Positions 24,541 to 32,993 of a DNA stretch of 34,899 bases are shown here, one piece after another. Within the stretch, counting starts at the first letter, position 1. The number at the start of each line of letters is the position of its first letter. The stretch is taken from the NCBI GenBank assembly GCA_021809185.1, contig JAKBAI010000022.1, positions 1-34,899 of the forward strand. The letters run 5' to 3'. The notes below the pieces were generated by a model. It was given only the letters and a program-made list of their open reading frames with translations. It did no database searches and had not been told where the DNA came from. This DNA comes from Planctomycetota bacterium (GTDB lineage: Bacteria; Planctomycetota; Planctomycetia; Gemmatales; Gemmataceae). Both the position numbers and the translations under genes were made by a program.

Positions 24541-25827
24541 TTATTCGCGAATCTGTCCATTTCCGAACACTACATACTTATAGGTCGTTAATTCGCGTAA
24601 GCCACAGGGACCACGTGCATGAAATTTATCCGTACTAATACCGATTTCTGCCCCTAGTCCCAATTCATATCCATCATGGAATCGCGTACTGGCATTCACT
24701 ACCACTGCTGCCGAATCCACCCCCTGGATAAAACGATTCGCATTCTCCAATTCCTTGGTTATGATTGCATCCGTATGTTGCGAACCATAGTGATTGATAT
24801 GATCAATCGCTTCTTGCAAATCATTCACTACTCTTATCGACACGATTAGCTCCAGATATTCAGCTGCAAAATCATCTTCTGTCGCCATTTTTGCCCCTGG
24901 AAGGTGCAAACAAGTGATTGCGCAACCGCGAATCTCAACCCCTTTTACCGAAAGCGCCTGGCCAAGCCTTGGTAAGAAGGTCTTTACATGATCTTTATGA
25001 ATTAACAAACTTTCCAGCGCATTGCAAACCCCCGGTCTTTGACATTTACTATTGATGATGATTTTTTCCGCTATATCCTGATCGATCGGTGCATCCACAT
25101 AGATATGACAATTGCCTCGATAATGCTTCAATACCGGCATGCGCGCTTCGCGCGCTACTCGTTCGATTAAACTTTCACCCCCCCTTGGAATTACCAGATC
25201 GATCCACTTATTGAGCTGCAACAAATGCCCCACGGCATCCCGGTGAGTTGTCCCCACCATCTGAATCGCTCCCGCGGGTATCTGGCAGTCGATCAGTGCC
25301 TGTTGAAGAATTTGAAATATCGCTTGGTTGCTATGCCATGCCTCTTTGCCACCTCGCAAAATAACTGCATTCCCACTTTTAAAGCACAACCCCGCTGCGT
25401 CGATCGTTACATTTGGTCTCGATTCATACAAAAATAAGATGACTCCCAAAGGAACCGATTGTTTCAATACCTGCAAGCCATTTGGCCTTTTGCTGCCTTC
25501 CCGTATCTCCCCTACAGGATCTGGCAACGCCGCTATTTGCCGCAATCCCTCTACCGCTTGTCGAAGTCGTAATGGTGTCAAGCGCAATCGATCGATATTG
25601 GCTTCACTCAAGCCGTATCCCGGTCCTGCCTCTAAATCGAGCTGATTCGCTTGCAAAATCTTCTCTGCATTTTTTTCCAATAAGCTTGCCGCATGGAGCA
25701 ACCAACTATCTTTCTGCCCGCGTGTATATTGACCTAGCCGATTAGAAATTTCTCGACTTAACTGAGCACACGCTAAACATTGGGCTGCAAGATCCTCATC
25801 TCCTGACCATATCATTTCCATATTCAT
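24541..25827 (-). CDS. proA: Gamma-glutamyl phosphate reductase
   Basis: The second step of proline synthesis: NADPH-dependent reduction of gamma-glutamyl phosphate to glutamate semialdehyde. The 428-aa protein is full length and collinear with the aldehyde dehydrogenase-like ProA family: [52 protein letters not shown], and the active-site loop [15 protein letters not shown] with catalytic Cys268. The C-terminal [28 protein letters not shown] is also intact. proB and proC are not in the window. The ribosome site before the ATG at 25827 is weak. It leads the minus-strand block proA, HEAT-like protein, lipoprotein, NUDIX. Confidence 0.96.
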   Translation of the reverse strand: MNMEMIWSGDEDLAAQCLACAQLSREISNRLGQYTRGQKDSWLLHAASLLEKNAEKILQANQLDLEAGPGYGLSEANIDRLRLTPLRLRQAVEGLRQIAALPDPVGEIREGSKRPNGLQVLKQSVPLGVILFLYESRPNVTIDAAGLCFKSGNAVILRGGKEAWHSNQAIFQILQQALIDCQIPAGAIQMVGTTHRDAVGHLLQLNKWIDLVIPRGGESLIERVAREARMPVLKHYRGNCHIYVDAPIDQDIAEKIIINSKCQRPGVCNALESLLIHKDHVKTFLPRLGQALSVKGVEIRGCAITCLHLPGAKMATEDDFAAEYLELIVSIRVVNDLQEAIDHINHYGSQHTDAIITKELENANRFIQGVDSAAVVVNASTRFHDGYELGLGAEIGISTDKFHARGPCGLRELTTYKYVVFGNGQIRE

Positions 25828-26474
25828 TTTTGATGATTTCTTTAATTCGTGTTTATGGTTAATTATTGTTAAAATCAGTTCTTATTCTATTTCGAAAAAA
25901 GTGATTTATCCCTTAAATTGGATTTTCTTTTGAAATCGAGATTCCATTCATTCCTTCGATTTGCTGCAATATTATCCCTTTTACCCGATTTAACCTTAGA
26001 CAAAAATATGGCAAAAATCGGTCATCCCCTTTAAGAGATTCTGCAACGATAGGACTTTTTTATTTCGTTTCCTCTGTCCAGATGCACTACGTAAATCTTT
26101 TGCTCAGAAATATGGACTTTATTTCGGACTTGATCTTTTGATTTGCTTTCTCTTTCCGATTTGATAAAGCACCGATTTAGGGGATTCAAAAAATAATTTA
26201 TGTATCCCCTTCAATTTGAAACAACTCTCTTTGGCTGAAAATCAAGATTATTTATTTAACCACAGCGAACAACGAGAAAAAGTCTGCAGAGGATAGGATC
26301 TCCCCAATTCTAATAAAATTCGAATCTCCGTAACTGACTATCAAGAATTAGTCATCAAGGAAATTCACTTTCCGAGCAAGTAAAAGACGTTTCTTGTATG
26401 TCTCTGTGGCTAATGAATAAAACCACCTTAAAACAGGCAATTTTCCTCTTTCAGGATGGTTTCATCCCCTGTGT
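25828..26474. other. Intergenic region upstream of proA
   Basis: About 650 bp of AT-rich sequence lie between the proA start and the end of the aldo/keto reductase gene. It should contain the proA promoter. I see no ORF with a ribosome site, no tRNA and no clear long inverted repeat. Confidence 0.6.
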
Positions 26475-26516
26475 TAAGTAGCTTGGGCTAAGTAGCTTGG
26501 GGGCTAAGTAGCTTGG
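26475..26516. repeat. Three-copy tandem repeat spanning the aldo/keto reductase stop codon
   Basis: TAAGTAGCTTGG occurs at 26475-26486, 26489-26500 and 26505-26516. On the minus strand each reads CCAAGCTACTTA; the first copy holds the last two codons (Ala-Thr) and the TAG stop, and the two further copies lie just past it. The duplication therefore copied the very end of the gene without changing the protein. Confidence 0.85.
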
Positions 26517-27616
26517 ACTTCAAAGTTATGCTGTTTACGATGATAAGGACCATCGAAATTCTGAGTCGATTTGAACATTTCATGCCGACCATCTCCCGCA
26601 ACCGCTTTTACCCGTTTCAGAAGTTCTTGCTGTTCCTCTTCGCTCATCGGTTTAAAGTTTCGGGCAATTTCGATATCCTGTTTCAATACTTTCATTGAAT
26701 CGATACCAACCACCAACGAACTAATCGGCACTGTTAGAGCATAGCGAATCGCTTCCTCTACCTTGCAAACCCCCTGGGCCACCAATCGACCTCCCGATTC
26801 CATATTACCACCGCCCAGGCTTTTCATTCCAATTACCCCAATTTTCTTTTCGTTCAGCTTGGGAACAATCTGTTTTTGAAAACTTCGATAAAATGCATCA
26901 CAGATATTGATTGGCATCTGCACCGTATCCCAAGTATGCTTCGGGAGCATCATTTCATGAATATGCGGCGATTTATGACCGGTAAAACCAATGAATCGAA
27001 CTTTCCCCTCTTTCTGTGCTTTCAGAGCTTCGGCCAATGCCCCTTTTTCAACAATCCAATCGGGGTCGTTATCGTAATTGATTTCATGAAACTGCCACAA
27101 ATCGAGGACATCGGTCTTTAAGCGTCTCAAGCTATCTTCTAAGTGTTGCCTGGTTCCTTTTGCATCCCGGGCGCAATTTTTGGTCATCAAAAACACTTTT
27201 TTACGTTTGCCTTCCACCGCTAGCGCTTTACCCATCAATTCTTCAGAACGGCCATCTAGATAATCCCAGGCATTGTCGAAGAAATTAATTCCCTCATCAA
27301 TTGCTGCGTGCATAATTTTGATCGATTCATTATCATCCTTTACCGAGCCGATATGCCAGCCTCCTAAACAAATTATAGAGACATTGACACCCGTTTTACC
27401 TAAAGGTCTTTGGGGTAATCCTGTGTTCGACTTTTCTTCATTCATATTTATTTCCTCTGATTTCGAAGTTAAAGAAGGGTTAATCGTTTTTGCCTCGATT
27501 GGCAATGGAGTCATTAAATTACTGGCGATTGATGCAGAAACTGCCGTTGCAGATACCGCAGTAGATACTAAAGTGTTGGTTAGAAATTCACGTCGAGAAC
27601 TTTCCGTTTCTTTCAT
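26504..27616 (-). CDS. Aldo/keto reductase with Tat export signal
   Basis: I take the ATG at 27616 (370 aa), with AAGGG 8 bases upstream, rather than the ATG at 27652 that would put 12 residues before it. MKETESSRREFLTN carries twin arginines (8-9), followed by a hydrophobic Ala/Ser/Val-rich segment, so the protein is probably exported by Tat. The (beta/alpha)8 reductase follows from about residue 65: RPLGKTGVNVSIICLGGWHIG, catalytic Asp114 and Tyr119 (FFDNAWDYLDGRSEE), Lys146 (FLMTK) and His177 (LWQFHE). The tetrad is complete. The family reduces carbonyls with NADPH. Exported forms of this type occur in planctomycetes, and the substrate is unknown. The extra ~65-residue leader is longer than most Tat signals. 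Confidence 0.9.
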   Translation of the reverse strand: MKETESSRREFLTNTLVSTAVSATAVSASIASNLMTPLPIEAKTINPSLTSKSEEINMNEEKSNTGLPQRPLGKTGVNVSIICLGGWHIGSVKDDNESIKIMHAAIDEGINFFDNAWDYLDGRSEELMGKALAVEGKRKKVFLMTKNCARDAKGTRQHLEDSLRRLKTDVLDLWQFHEINYDNDPDWIVEKGALAEALKAQKEGKVRFIGFTGHKSPHIHEMMLPKHTWDTVQMPINICDAFYRSFQKQIVPKLNEKKIGVIGMKSLGGGNMESGGRLVAQGVCKVEEAIRYALTVPISSLVVGIDSMKVLKQDIEIARNFKPMSEEEQQELLKRVKAVAGDGRHEMFKSTQNFDGPYHRKQHNFEVQAT

Positions 27617-27840
27617 GGTTATTACCCTTGTATTTTGGCTAAGCTTTGGCATAACTAATTCACATTTCGATGATTTTGGTTTTCACCTAATCTAAACGTT
27701 AGCCTTATTTTGGTTAGCCTCTTGGAGAGAATAGCGAAGGATTCTTTTAACCTATTCTTTGAAAATCCGATCGTCGAGCAAAAATTGAATAATTTTCGTT
27801 TAATTCTTTTGATTATGATCGAGCCTTATAAATGATCTTT

Positions 27841-27882
27841 GGTATAAAAAAATTCGTATTATTTATAGAATTTTTTTATACC
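27841..27882. other. Perfect 15-bp AT-rich inverted repeat
   Basis: GGTATAAAAAAATTC (27841-27855) and GAATTTTTTTATACC (27868-27882) are exact complements around a 12-base loop. It lies 225 bp upstream of the reductase start and so is not at a gene end. It could be a regulator site or an AT-rich cruciform. Confidence 0.65.
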
Positions 27883-28219
27883 TGGCTAAAATAAAGATAG
27901 AGCTAAAGCCTAAACAATCGGTTTGTACACAGAATAACAGCAAAATTATCACAGAATAATTTTGAGAAAGCCACAAGAAGACTACAGGAACACCACTATG
28001 AGTATATAGTTATATAGCCAATTCGAGAATCAGAATTTATGAGATTGAACCCAAACAGGTATAGCATTTGCTCGTCTATCCTCAAATGAGATTCTCATAG
28101 TCAGTAAAACAACCTCGTTCACGAATTCAATGAATTAAATCAGAAATAAAGGAAATCTTAAGCAAAATTCAAAGCATCAAAGCTTGAATGTAGAAATTCA
28201 GGAAAAGCAAGAACAAGTT

Positions 28220-28255
28220 TCAGCTGGTTTGTCTCCAAGAGAACAAACCAGCTGA
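28220..28255. other. Perfect 13-bp hairpin upstream of the STAS gene
   Basis: TCAGCTGGTTTGT (28220-28232) pairs with ACAAACCAGCTGA (28243-28255) over a 10-base loop, inside which CTC and GAG can pair further. There is no T-run. It lies 160 bases before the STAS start codon, so it is either in a long leader or ends an unseen small transcript. Confidence 0.6.
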
Positions 28256-28414
28256 CCAATATCGGTACATAAATAATAAATGGTACATCAAAACTAAAAA
28301 TTATGGGTGTTCAGGTGGATGGAATAATTAAGACCGAATCAGCCCCAGCAAGAAAATAGAAATAGCAAGCATAACATTGAAATAAGAGATAGAAAATGAG
28401 AGAAGGAGAGATTC

Positions 28415-28804
28415 ATGGCACCAGAAGTCGTCAATTCAAACCAGAAGGACTACATTCAATTAACTCGAGTAGGGGATGTAATAATCATGTTTCCCTCTTC
28501 GGAAATCGAGAATTTACCACCAAATTTAATAGAACCCGCGGCTCAGATTGCATTATCATCTCTGAAAAGTGCTGCCATTAGCAATCTAATTGTGGATCTA
28601 TCCCAGGTTCGATTTTTTGGTTCCGAATTTATTGCCTTTCTTTTGCGTTGCCATTTGATTCTTAAAAAGAGCGGGAACGAATTGGTTCTGGCCGGAGTAA
28701 ACGACCGTATTCGCGAACTATTACGGCAAACCGCTCTGGATACCATCTGGGCCATTTACAAAACTCGAGCGGAGGCTATGGAAGCAGTTGGCAGCTCTGA
28801 TTAA
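28415..28804 (+). CDS. STAS-domain protein, anti-sigma-factor-antagonist type
   Basis: A 129-aa single-domain protein. The STAS core is VGDVIIMFPSSEIE (first strand), NLIVDLSQVRFFGSEFIAFLLRC (Asp61-Leu-Ser, then Ser70), and LVLAGVNDRIRELLRQTALDTIWAIYKT at the end. Ser70 in FFGSEF aligns with the serine that is phosphorylated in SpoIIAA/RsbV proteins, where the motif is DSSGL, so partner switching by phosphorylation is plausible although the motif is atypical. No RsbW-like kinase or sigma factor is adjacent. AAGGAG lies 8 bases before the ATG at 28415. The gene is followed by a good terminator at 28845-28898. Confidence 0.88.
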   Translation: MAPEVVNSNQKDYIQLTRVGDVIIMFPSSEIENLPPNLIEPAAQIALSSLKSAAISNLIVDLSQVRFFGSEFIAFLLRCHLILKKSGNELVLAGVNDRIRELLRQTALDTIWAIYKTRAEAMEAVGSSD

Positions 28805-28844
28805 TATAAAGCAATTGAAATAAAACCATCGTTATATATGATTA

Positions 28845-28898
28845 GGGAGCAACAGTAGCATTTCTGAATTCAACCCCTTTACTTGCTCCCGATTTTTT
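28845..28898 (+). terminator. Rho-independent terminator of the STAS gene
   Basis: GGGAGCAA (28845-28852) pairs with TTGCTCCC (28883-28890) and can extend by GTA/TAC past a two-base bulge. GATTTTTT follows immediately. It lies 41 bases after the STAS stop. Confidence 0.75.
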
Positions 28899-29085
28899 CT
28901 GTTTAACCCGCTTTTTTTCATTATGATTAACCGGCAATCGGAAACTATCTCAATTCGAGAACGTTTTGCGATAGAACTTACTCATCCAATCAATTTCTGG
29001 TGAACATCTTTCTAAAAAGTCTTTGAACAGCTTGAAGAAAAAGGCAGATCAATTCGAATAAGGAAAATTCTTTACAAATCAAACA

Positions 29086-30024
29086 CTATTTGACACGACG
29101 AAAACGCAAGATCCTTTGTTTATTTTCGGCGGTCGATTTAAATTCTTTGGGACGAATCGTTGGTTGTTCTGGAGGTGGGAAACAAATAGAGAATTCATCT
29201 TCATTCGTAACTCGAACCAGGGCATATTTCATATTTCCTTTGTCATCAAATAGATCGATAGTAGAAGGGGAGTTTTTATTATCGATTTTATATTTTTGTT
29301 CATAAAGAAGTTTACTATCCTGTTCCGCTTTCATTCCTTCCCCAGCAAAAGTGAAAATAACGCCGATCGTTTTTTCCGTCGAGTACGTTTGTTCAAGCCC
29401 ATCTTCAACCCCACTGTACATACTCCATTTACCTTCGATTGTAAAAGACTTCTCCTTTTTAGTTGGCACTGGAACGGAAAACGGTCCAGGATTCAGTAAA
29501 ATATTAGGTTTTTTTTCGATTTGGAGATTCTCTTGGAACCAGAGATTTTGAGTCGATTGAGCTTGGGTAGCGAGAGTTTCTAGTTCTTTGCGGAGCTTAC
29601 TTGCGGTCAGATGGATGTTTCGAGTTTTAAGACCCATTAATAATTTTTTATGTTTTTCGTTAAATAGAAAATTACACCGCCCTAAACTATCATTTTTTGC
29701 CAGAATTTTTCGCCATGCCTCTGCAGAAACAGTATCTGGATTATCGATGGTTCTAAGTACCGCTATCAATTCAATATAATCCCCATTTTCCATGACCGAA
29801 CAGGTCATGGAAATATTTAATTGGTCCCCATGCCACAGAATGGTCGCTACGAAATCATTAATTTTTTTCGGTTCCAGACCCATGTTATCCAACATTTGTA
29901 CCAACTCTTGTTGGCTTAACTGTTTGCCATCCGGAGTTTGGCCTGAGAGGGGAACAGACTGAAGAAAGGGGGTACCCAAAATTGCGGAGAGTGCAGCACA
30001 GCACACCATCATAAGATAATTCAT
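29086..30024 (-). CDS. Secreted hypothetical protein with C-terminal TIGR03067-like domain
   Basis: A 312-aa protein whose first ~20 residues (MNYLMMVCCAALSAILGTPF) form a signal peptide. Residues about 38-160 are an alpha/beta domain beginning LVQMLDNMGLEPKKIND, which has the flavour of a YbjN/type-III-chaperone-like fold; this is only a hint. From about 190 the sequence follows the planctomycete TIGR03067 pattern: IEGKWSMYSGVEDG, VIFTFAGEGMKA, YKIDNKNSPSTIDLFDDKG, then EDEFSICFPPPEQPTIRPKEF and a closing basic strand. Function is unknown for that family, though it occurs in many copies per genome in this phylum. It converges on the STAS gene. GGAG lies 9 bases before the ATG. Confidence 0.85.
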   Translation of the reverse strand: MNYLMMVCCAALSAILGTPFLQSVPLSGQTPDGKQLSQQELVQMLDNMGLEPKKINDFVATILWHGDQLNISMTCSVMENGDYIELIAVLRTIDNPDTVSAEAWRKILAKNDSLGRCNFLFNEKHKKLLMGLKTRNIHLTASKLRKELETLATQAQSTQNLWFQENLQIEKKPNILLNPGPFSVPVPTKKEKSFTIEGKWSMYSGVEDGLEQTYSTEKTIGVIFTFAGEGMKAEQDSKLLYEQKYKIDNKNSPSTIDLFDDKGNMKYALVRVTNEDEFSICFPPPEQPTIRPKEFKSTAENKQRILRFRRVK

Positions 30025-30538
30025 TCTTGGATCTCCAGTTATAAAAGGAATAAGGAGTGATACTTTTCAAAACACCTAAATCAAACTCTTTGAATTATAC
30101 TTTTTAGAAATACTCAATCAAAATTCCAACAGAAAAACAATAGGGGAAGATAATTATTTCAAAAAAATATCGTATTTGCTTCCCAAATCAATCTAGGAAA
30201 CGGGACAAATGAAAATAAACAGGGATCTTCGTATAAGAAAATTAAGCTTCTCCTGTATTTAATAAAGACAAACTGCTAGAGCTTCACTTAGACCCTCACT
30301 ATTCTATGAGCCGAGAACAGGAAAATTTCGCACGCATAGCGAAGCGAATAAATGATCCATTAGAATATATCAAAGATAATTATTAGATAAAAATCTAGAA
30401 ATCGGTATTGAGAAGTATCGGTTCATTGAAAATCCCGCTTTACAATAGAATAGAATGGAATGAACTTGTATTTTTAATCAGCTTGTCGTATTAAATCGTT
30501 TTGAGCGAATTATTTACCGAGAACCCAAGGAACAAACT
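30025..30538. other. Intergenic region between divergent TIGR03067-type and VOC genes
   Basis: 514 bp of AT-rich sequence, with promoters for both flanking genes expected. I find no ORF, RNA gene or long repeat here. Confidence 0.6.
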
Positions 30539-30976
30539 ATGACCACAACCGTTCTGCAACCGATCCCTTATCTAGCTTTTAATGGGAATTGCGCAGAAGC
30601 AATGAGCTACTACGAAAAAGCACTCGGAGGCACCATCCGATCCATGATGAAAGCATCCCAATCTCCCATGGCAGCACAGATCCCCAAAGAACAGGGGGAG
30701 ATGGTCCTCAACGCACAGCTCGAGTTGCCTGGCGGGTGCTATCTTTATGGTTCCGATTCCCCGCCTCATATGCCTTATCAAGGAATTCATGGAGTTAGCA
30801 TAACGCTAAACCTAGCTACGGTATCTGAAGCAGAAAAAATATTCCATTTGCTTGCGGAAGGGGGAACAATTACCATGCCATTCGCTCCCACTTTTTGGGC
30901 AGAGAAATTTGGCATGGTAACCGATAAATTTGGTGTCCACTGGATTATTAACGGAAATCTCTACCCGTCCACCTAA
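30539..30976 (+). CDS. VOC-fold protein, PhnB/3-demethylubiquinone-methyltransferase-like
   Basis: A 145-aa glyoxalase/bleomycin-resistance-superfamily protein. It opens with QPIPYLAFNGNCAEAMSYYEKALGGTI, the usual PhnB start, contains LELPGGCYLYGSDSPP and ends APTFWAEKFGMVTDKFGVHWIINGN, where GxxxDxFGvxWxin is the family's terminal signature. PhnB-like proteins form dimers and some bind metal, but most have no known reaction; no phosphonate (phn) genes are near. AAGGA lies 8 bases before the ATG. It is monocistronic, followed by a strong hairpin at 31058-31089. Confidence 0.9.
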   Translation: MTTTVLQPIPYLAFNGNCAEAMSYYEKALGGTIRSMMKASQSPMAAQIPKEQGEMVLNAQLELPGGCYLYGSDSPPHMPYQGIHGVSITLNLATVSEAEKIFHLLAEGGTITMPFAPTFWAEKFGMVTDKFGVHWIINGNLYPST

Positions 30977-31057
30977 GCTAGTTAAGAATTAGGTAACTGT
31001 TCATAGGTCGATAGCTAATTTTGGGAATCCTGCTGGGAGATCAGTTCCGAAAAATTA

Positions 31058-31089
31058 GATATAGGTTGTTCTTGTGAACAACCTATATC
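31058..31089. terminator. Strong 14-bp hairpin after the VOC gene
   Basis: GATATAGGTTGTTC (31058-31071) and GAACAACCTATATC (31076-31089) pair perfectly over the 4-base loop TTGT. No T-run follows, so it may stabilise the 3' end or work in a non-canonical way. It lies 82 bases past the VOC stop. The remainder of 30977-31526 holds no gene I can support; a 60-codon ORF overlapping this hairpin lacks any ribosome site. Confidence 0.6.
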
Positions 31090-31526
31090 AAACCGGGTTC
31101 ATCCTACCCATCTCTATTCTTCTAGGCGAATATCAGATCGAATGGCATGCTGAGAGAAGAAAGTCCCTTGTTATTCCGTATTCTATAATTTGCTTTTTGA
31201 CTCGTGAACAATTAAAATTGACTTCGCTTTCCCAGAAAACATATCCTCGAAGGTGAAATTCGATCAAGCTGCACAGTAGTTTGATCATTCTTTAGTCTGA
31301 GTGGATCGATTTTTCCCTTTTGATAAATGTTTGAAGATTCGTTCTGTTTTTGCGAGTAATGATTTCTTTATTCCCCTTTTCACCATGACCAAAATCAGCT
31401 ATTCTCCATTCCCGAACATGAGATGAACTGAGTAGAATAGGGTAAATGCACCAGCAAGAGAATCGATAACAAATATATTATTCAAGCATCACCGACAAAA
31501 ATAAAAGGAATTACGGAGAGTTAATT

Positions 31527-32570
31527 ATGATCAACCAAGAAGCTTCCTCACAAGATCATCATCATCGCCACCCAGGCGAACACGAGCTCCACGCAGATGA
31601 TACCCAACAAGTGCCAGGGATTGAAGAATGGATCATGCAGATAAAAGAGACAGCAGATAAACTACAGCGAGATAATGCTTCGCGAGGGGATGTAAAACTT
31701 TTGAGTACCGCTTTACGAGAACTTCGCTACTGTTTCAAGGTATTCAAAGCCTATCAATACGCCCGAAAAGTGACAGTTTTCGGATCAGCTCGTTTGCAAC
31801 CAGAGGATGCGAGCTATCAGGCAGCGGTGGACTTCAGTCGGCAAATCGCCTCTCAGGGTTATATGGTGATTACGGGTGCAGCGCACGGGATAATGGAAGC
31901 AGGGCACGTTGGCGCAGGTCGCGATATGAGCATTGGGATTAACATCCTCTTACCATTTGAACAAACGTCCAATCCCATTATCGAAGGGGATCCCAAGCTG
32001 ATGCATCTGAAATATTTCTTTACTCGAAAATTGCTGTTCGTCAAAGAGACCGATGCCGTAGCTCTCTATCCTGGAGGATTTGGTACGCTAGATGAAGGGT
32101 TCGAAACGTTGACCCTCGTTCAGACAGGTAAAAGTCACCTATTCCCGATTCTATTCATTGAAGAACCAGGAGGGAATTTTTGGCATCCCATGCTCGATTT
32201 CATCCATAATCGTTTGCTGGCCCGGAAACTAATCTCTCCTGCCGATCTATCGCTGTTTCGCTACACCGATTCTGTTGCCACAGCGGTCTCGGAAATCACT
32301 ACTTTTTATCGCCATTTTCATTCCATGCGTTACGTTCATAACGATCTTTATCTCCGGCTAAACCGAAAAATCCCGGATACAATTCTAGCACGGATTCGCG
32401 AGGAATTTAGCGATATTGTTGTGAGCGGAACCTTCCACATGACCACAGCACATCCTTACGAGGCAAACGAACCTCATCTTGCCAATTTACCTCGACTTAA
32501 ATTTCATTTTGATCGCCGGAATGTTGGTCGGTTGCGGCAACTCGTGGATTTGATTAATCAGATCAATTAA
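31527..32570 (+). CDS. LOG-family protein (Rossmann-like nucleotide hydrolase)
   Basis: A 347-aa protein. The diagnostic PGGFGTLDE motif is at residues 182-190, following VTVFGSARLQP and VITGAAHGIMEAGHVGAGR, which form the nucleotide-binding core. This is the family often mislabelled lysine decarboxylase; characterised members cut N-glycosidic bonds of nucleoside monophosphates such as cytokinin ribotides. An N-terminal His/Glu-rich stretch of about 25 residues, a coiled segment near 30-75 and a C-terminal extension beyond residue 240 make it longer than the 180-220 residue plant-type LOG proteins, and closer to the larger bacterial TIGR00730-like group. GGAG lies about 8 bases before the ATG. 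It is alone on its strand. Confidence 0.88.
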   Translation: MINQEASSQDHHHRHPGEHELHADDTQQVPGIEEWIMQIKETADKLQRDNASRGDVKLLSTALRELRYCFKVFKAYQYARKVTVFGSARLQPEDASYQAAVDFSRQIASQGYMVITGAAHGIMEAGHVGAGRDMSIGINILLPFEQTSNPIIEGDPKLMHLKYFFTRKLLFVKETDAVALYPGGFGTLDEGFETLTLVQTGKSHLFPILFIEEPGGNFWHPMLDFIHNRLLARKLISPADLSLFRYTDSVATAVSEITTFYRHFHSMRYVHNDLYLRLNRKIPDTILARIREEFSDIVVSGTFHMTTAHPYEANEPHLANLPRLKFHFDRRNVGRLRQLVDLINQIN

Positions 32571-32720
32571 GGATATAGGAATTTCGCTTTTTGCTTTTGA
32601 AATAATTAAAACTGATCTTGAATGAAGTTGATTGATTTGTATAACTAAAATTGACTGATTTGAGCATCGAATGAACCTGAGTTCCGGAATTTTATCCTAT
32701 TTAGAAGTCCCTCAAAAGGA

Positions 32721-32768
32721 TCTCTTAGGAGAGTCTTTAAGGGGAGTTCTTAAGGTGAGTTCTTGAGC
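32721..32768. repeat. Tandem 13-bp repeat, nearly four units
   Basis: TCTCTTAGGAGAG (32721-32733), TCTTTAAGGGGAG (32734-32746), TTCTTAAGGTGAG (32747-32759) and a partial TTCTTGAGC follow with an exact 13-bp period. It lies between the LOG gene and the tRNA, about 80 bp before the tRNA. Confidence 0.75.
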
Positions 32769-32845
32769 AAAAGTTTCTTTTAGTAGGATTCTATAAGAGA
32801 AGTTTAGGGAATGCCTAAATCAGATTAACAAGTACTTGAAATATT

Positions 32846-32917
32846 GGGGGGGAAGCTCAATGGCCGAGCAGGGGTCTCATAAACCCTTGGAAGTGGGTTC
32901 GATTCCCACCCTCCCCA
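32846..32917 (+). tRNA. tRNA with CAT anticodon (Met elongator or Ile2), unusual core
   Basis: A 72-nt cloverleaf can be folded: acceptor 32846-32852 with 32910-32916 (six G-C pairs and one G-T), D-stem GCTC/GAGC, anticodon stem closing the loop CTCATAA with CAT at 32878-32880, a 5-base variable region and a perfect T-arm GTGGG-TTCGATT-CCCAC. The discriminator is A and CCA is not encoded. It is not an initiator: the first acceptor pair is G-C, the D-stem has C11-G24, and the last anticodon-stem pair is T-A. Core positions are odd: A instead of T at position 8, C instead of A at 21, and A at 48. Lysidine-modified Ile2 is the alternative to Met. Confidence 0.82.
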
Positions 32918-32993
32918 CTTTCTAAAAATTCTAAATATAATTCAAAGAATTCCAATTATATCTTATTCCGGAACAGGCAATTCAAAAAATATA

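Larger units (their letters stand above)
27617..28414. other. Divergent intergenic region between aldo/keto reductase and STAS genes
   Basis: Nearly 800 bp between divergent genes carry two perfect inverted repeats (27841-27882 and 28220-28255), listed separately. No ORF with a believable ribosome site is seen. Both promoters must lie here; I could not place them with confidence. Confidence 0.6.

Noticed and set aside
31074-31256. A 60-codon ORF after the VOC gene
   Set aside because: Its start falls inside a strong hairpin, it has no ribosome site, and the sequence matches nothing known.
31527-32570. Lysine decarboxylase annotation
   Set aside because: PGGFGTLDE marks the LOG family; the lysine decarboxylase name is a known historical mislabel and no PLP-binding motif is present.
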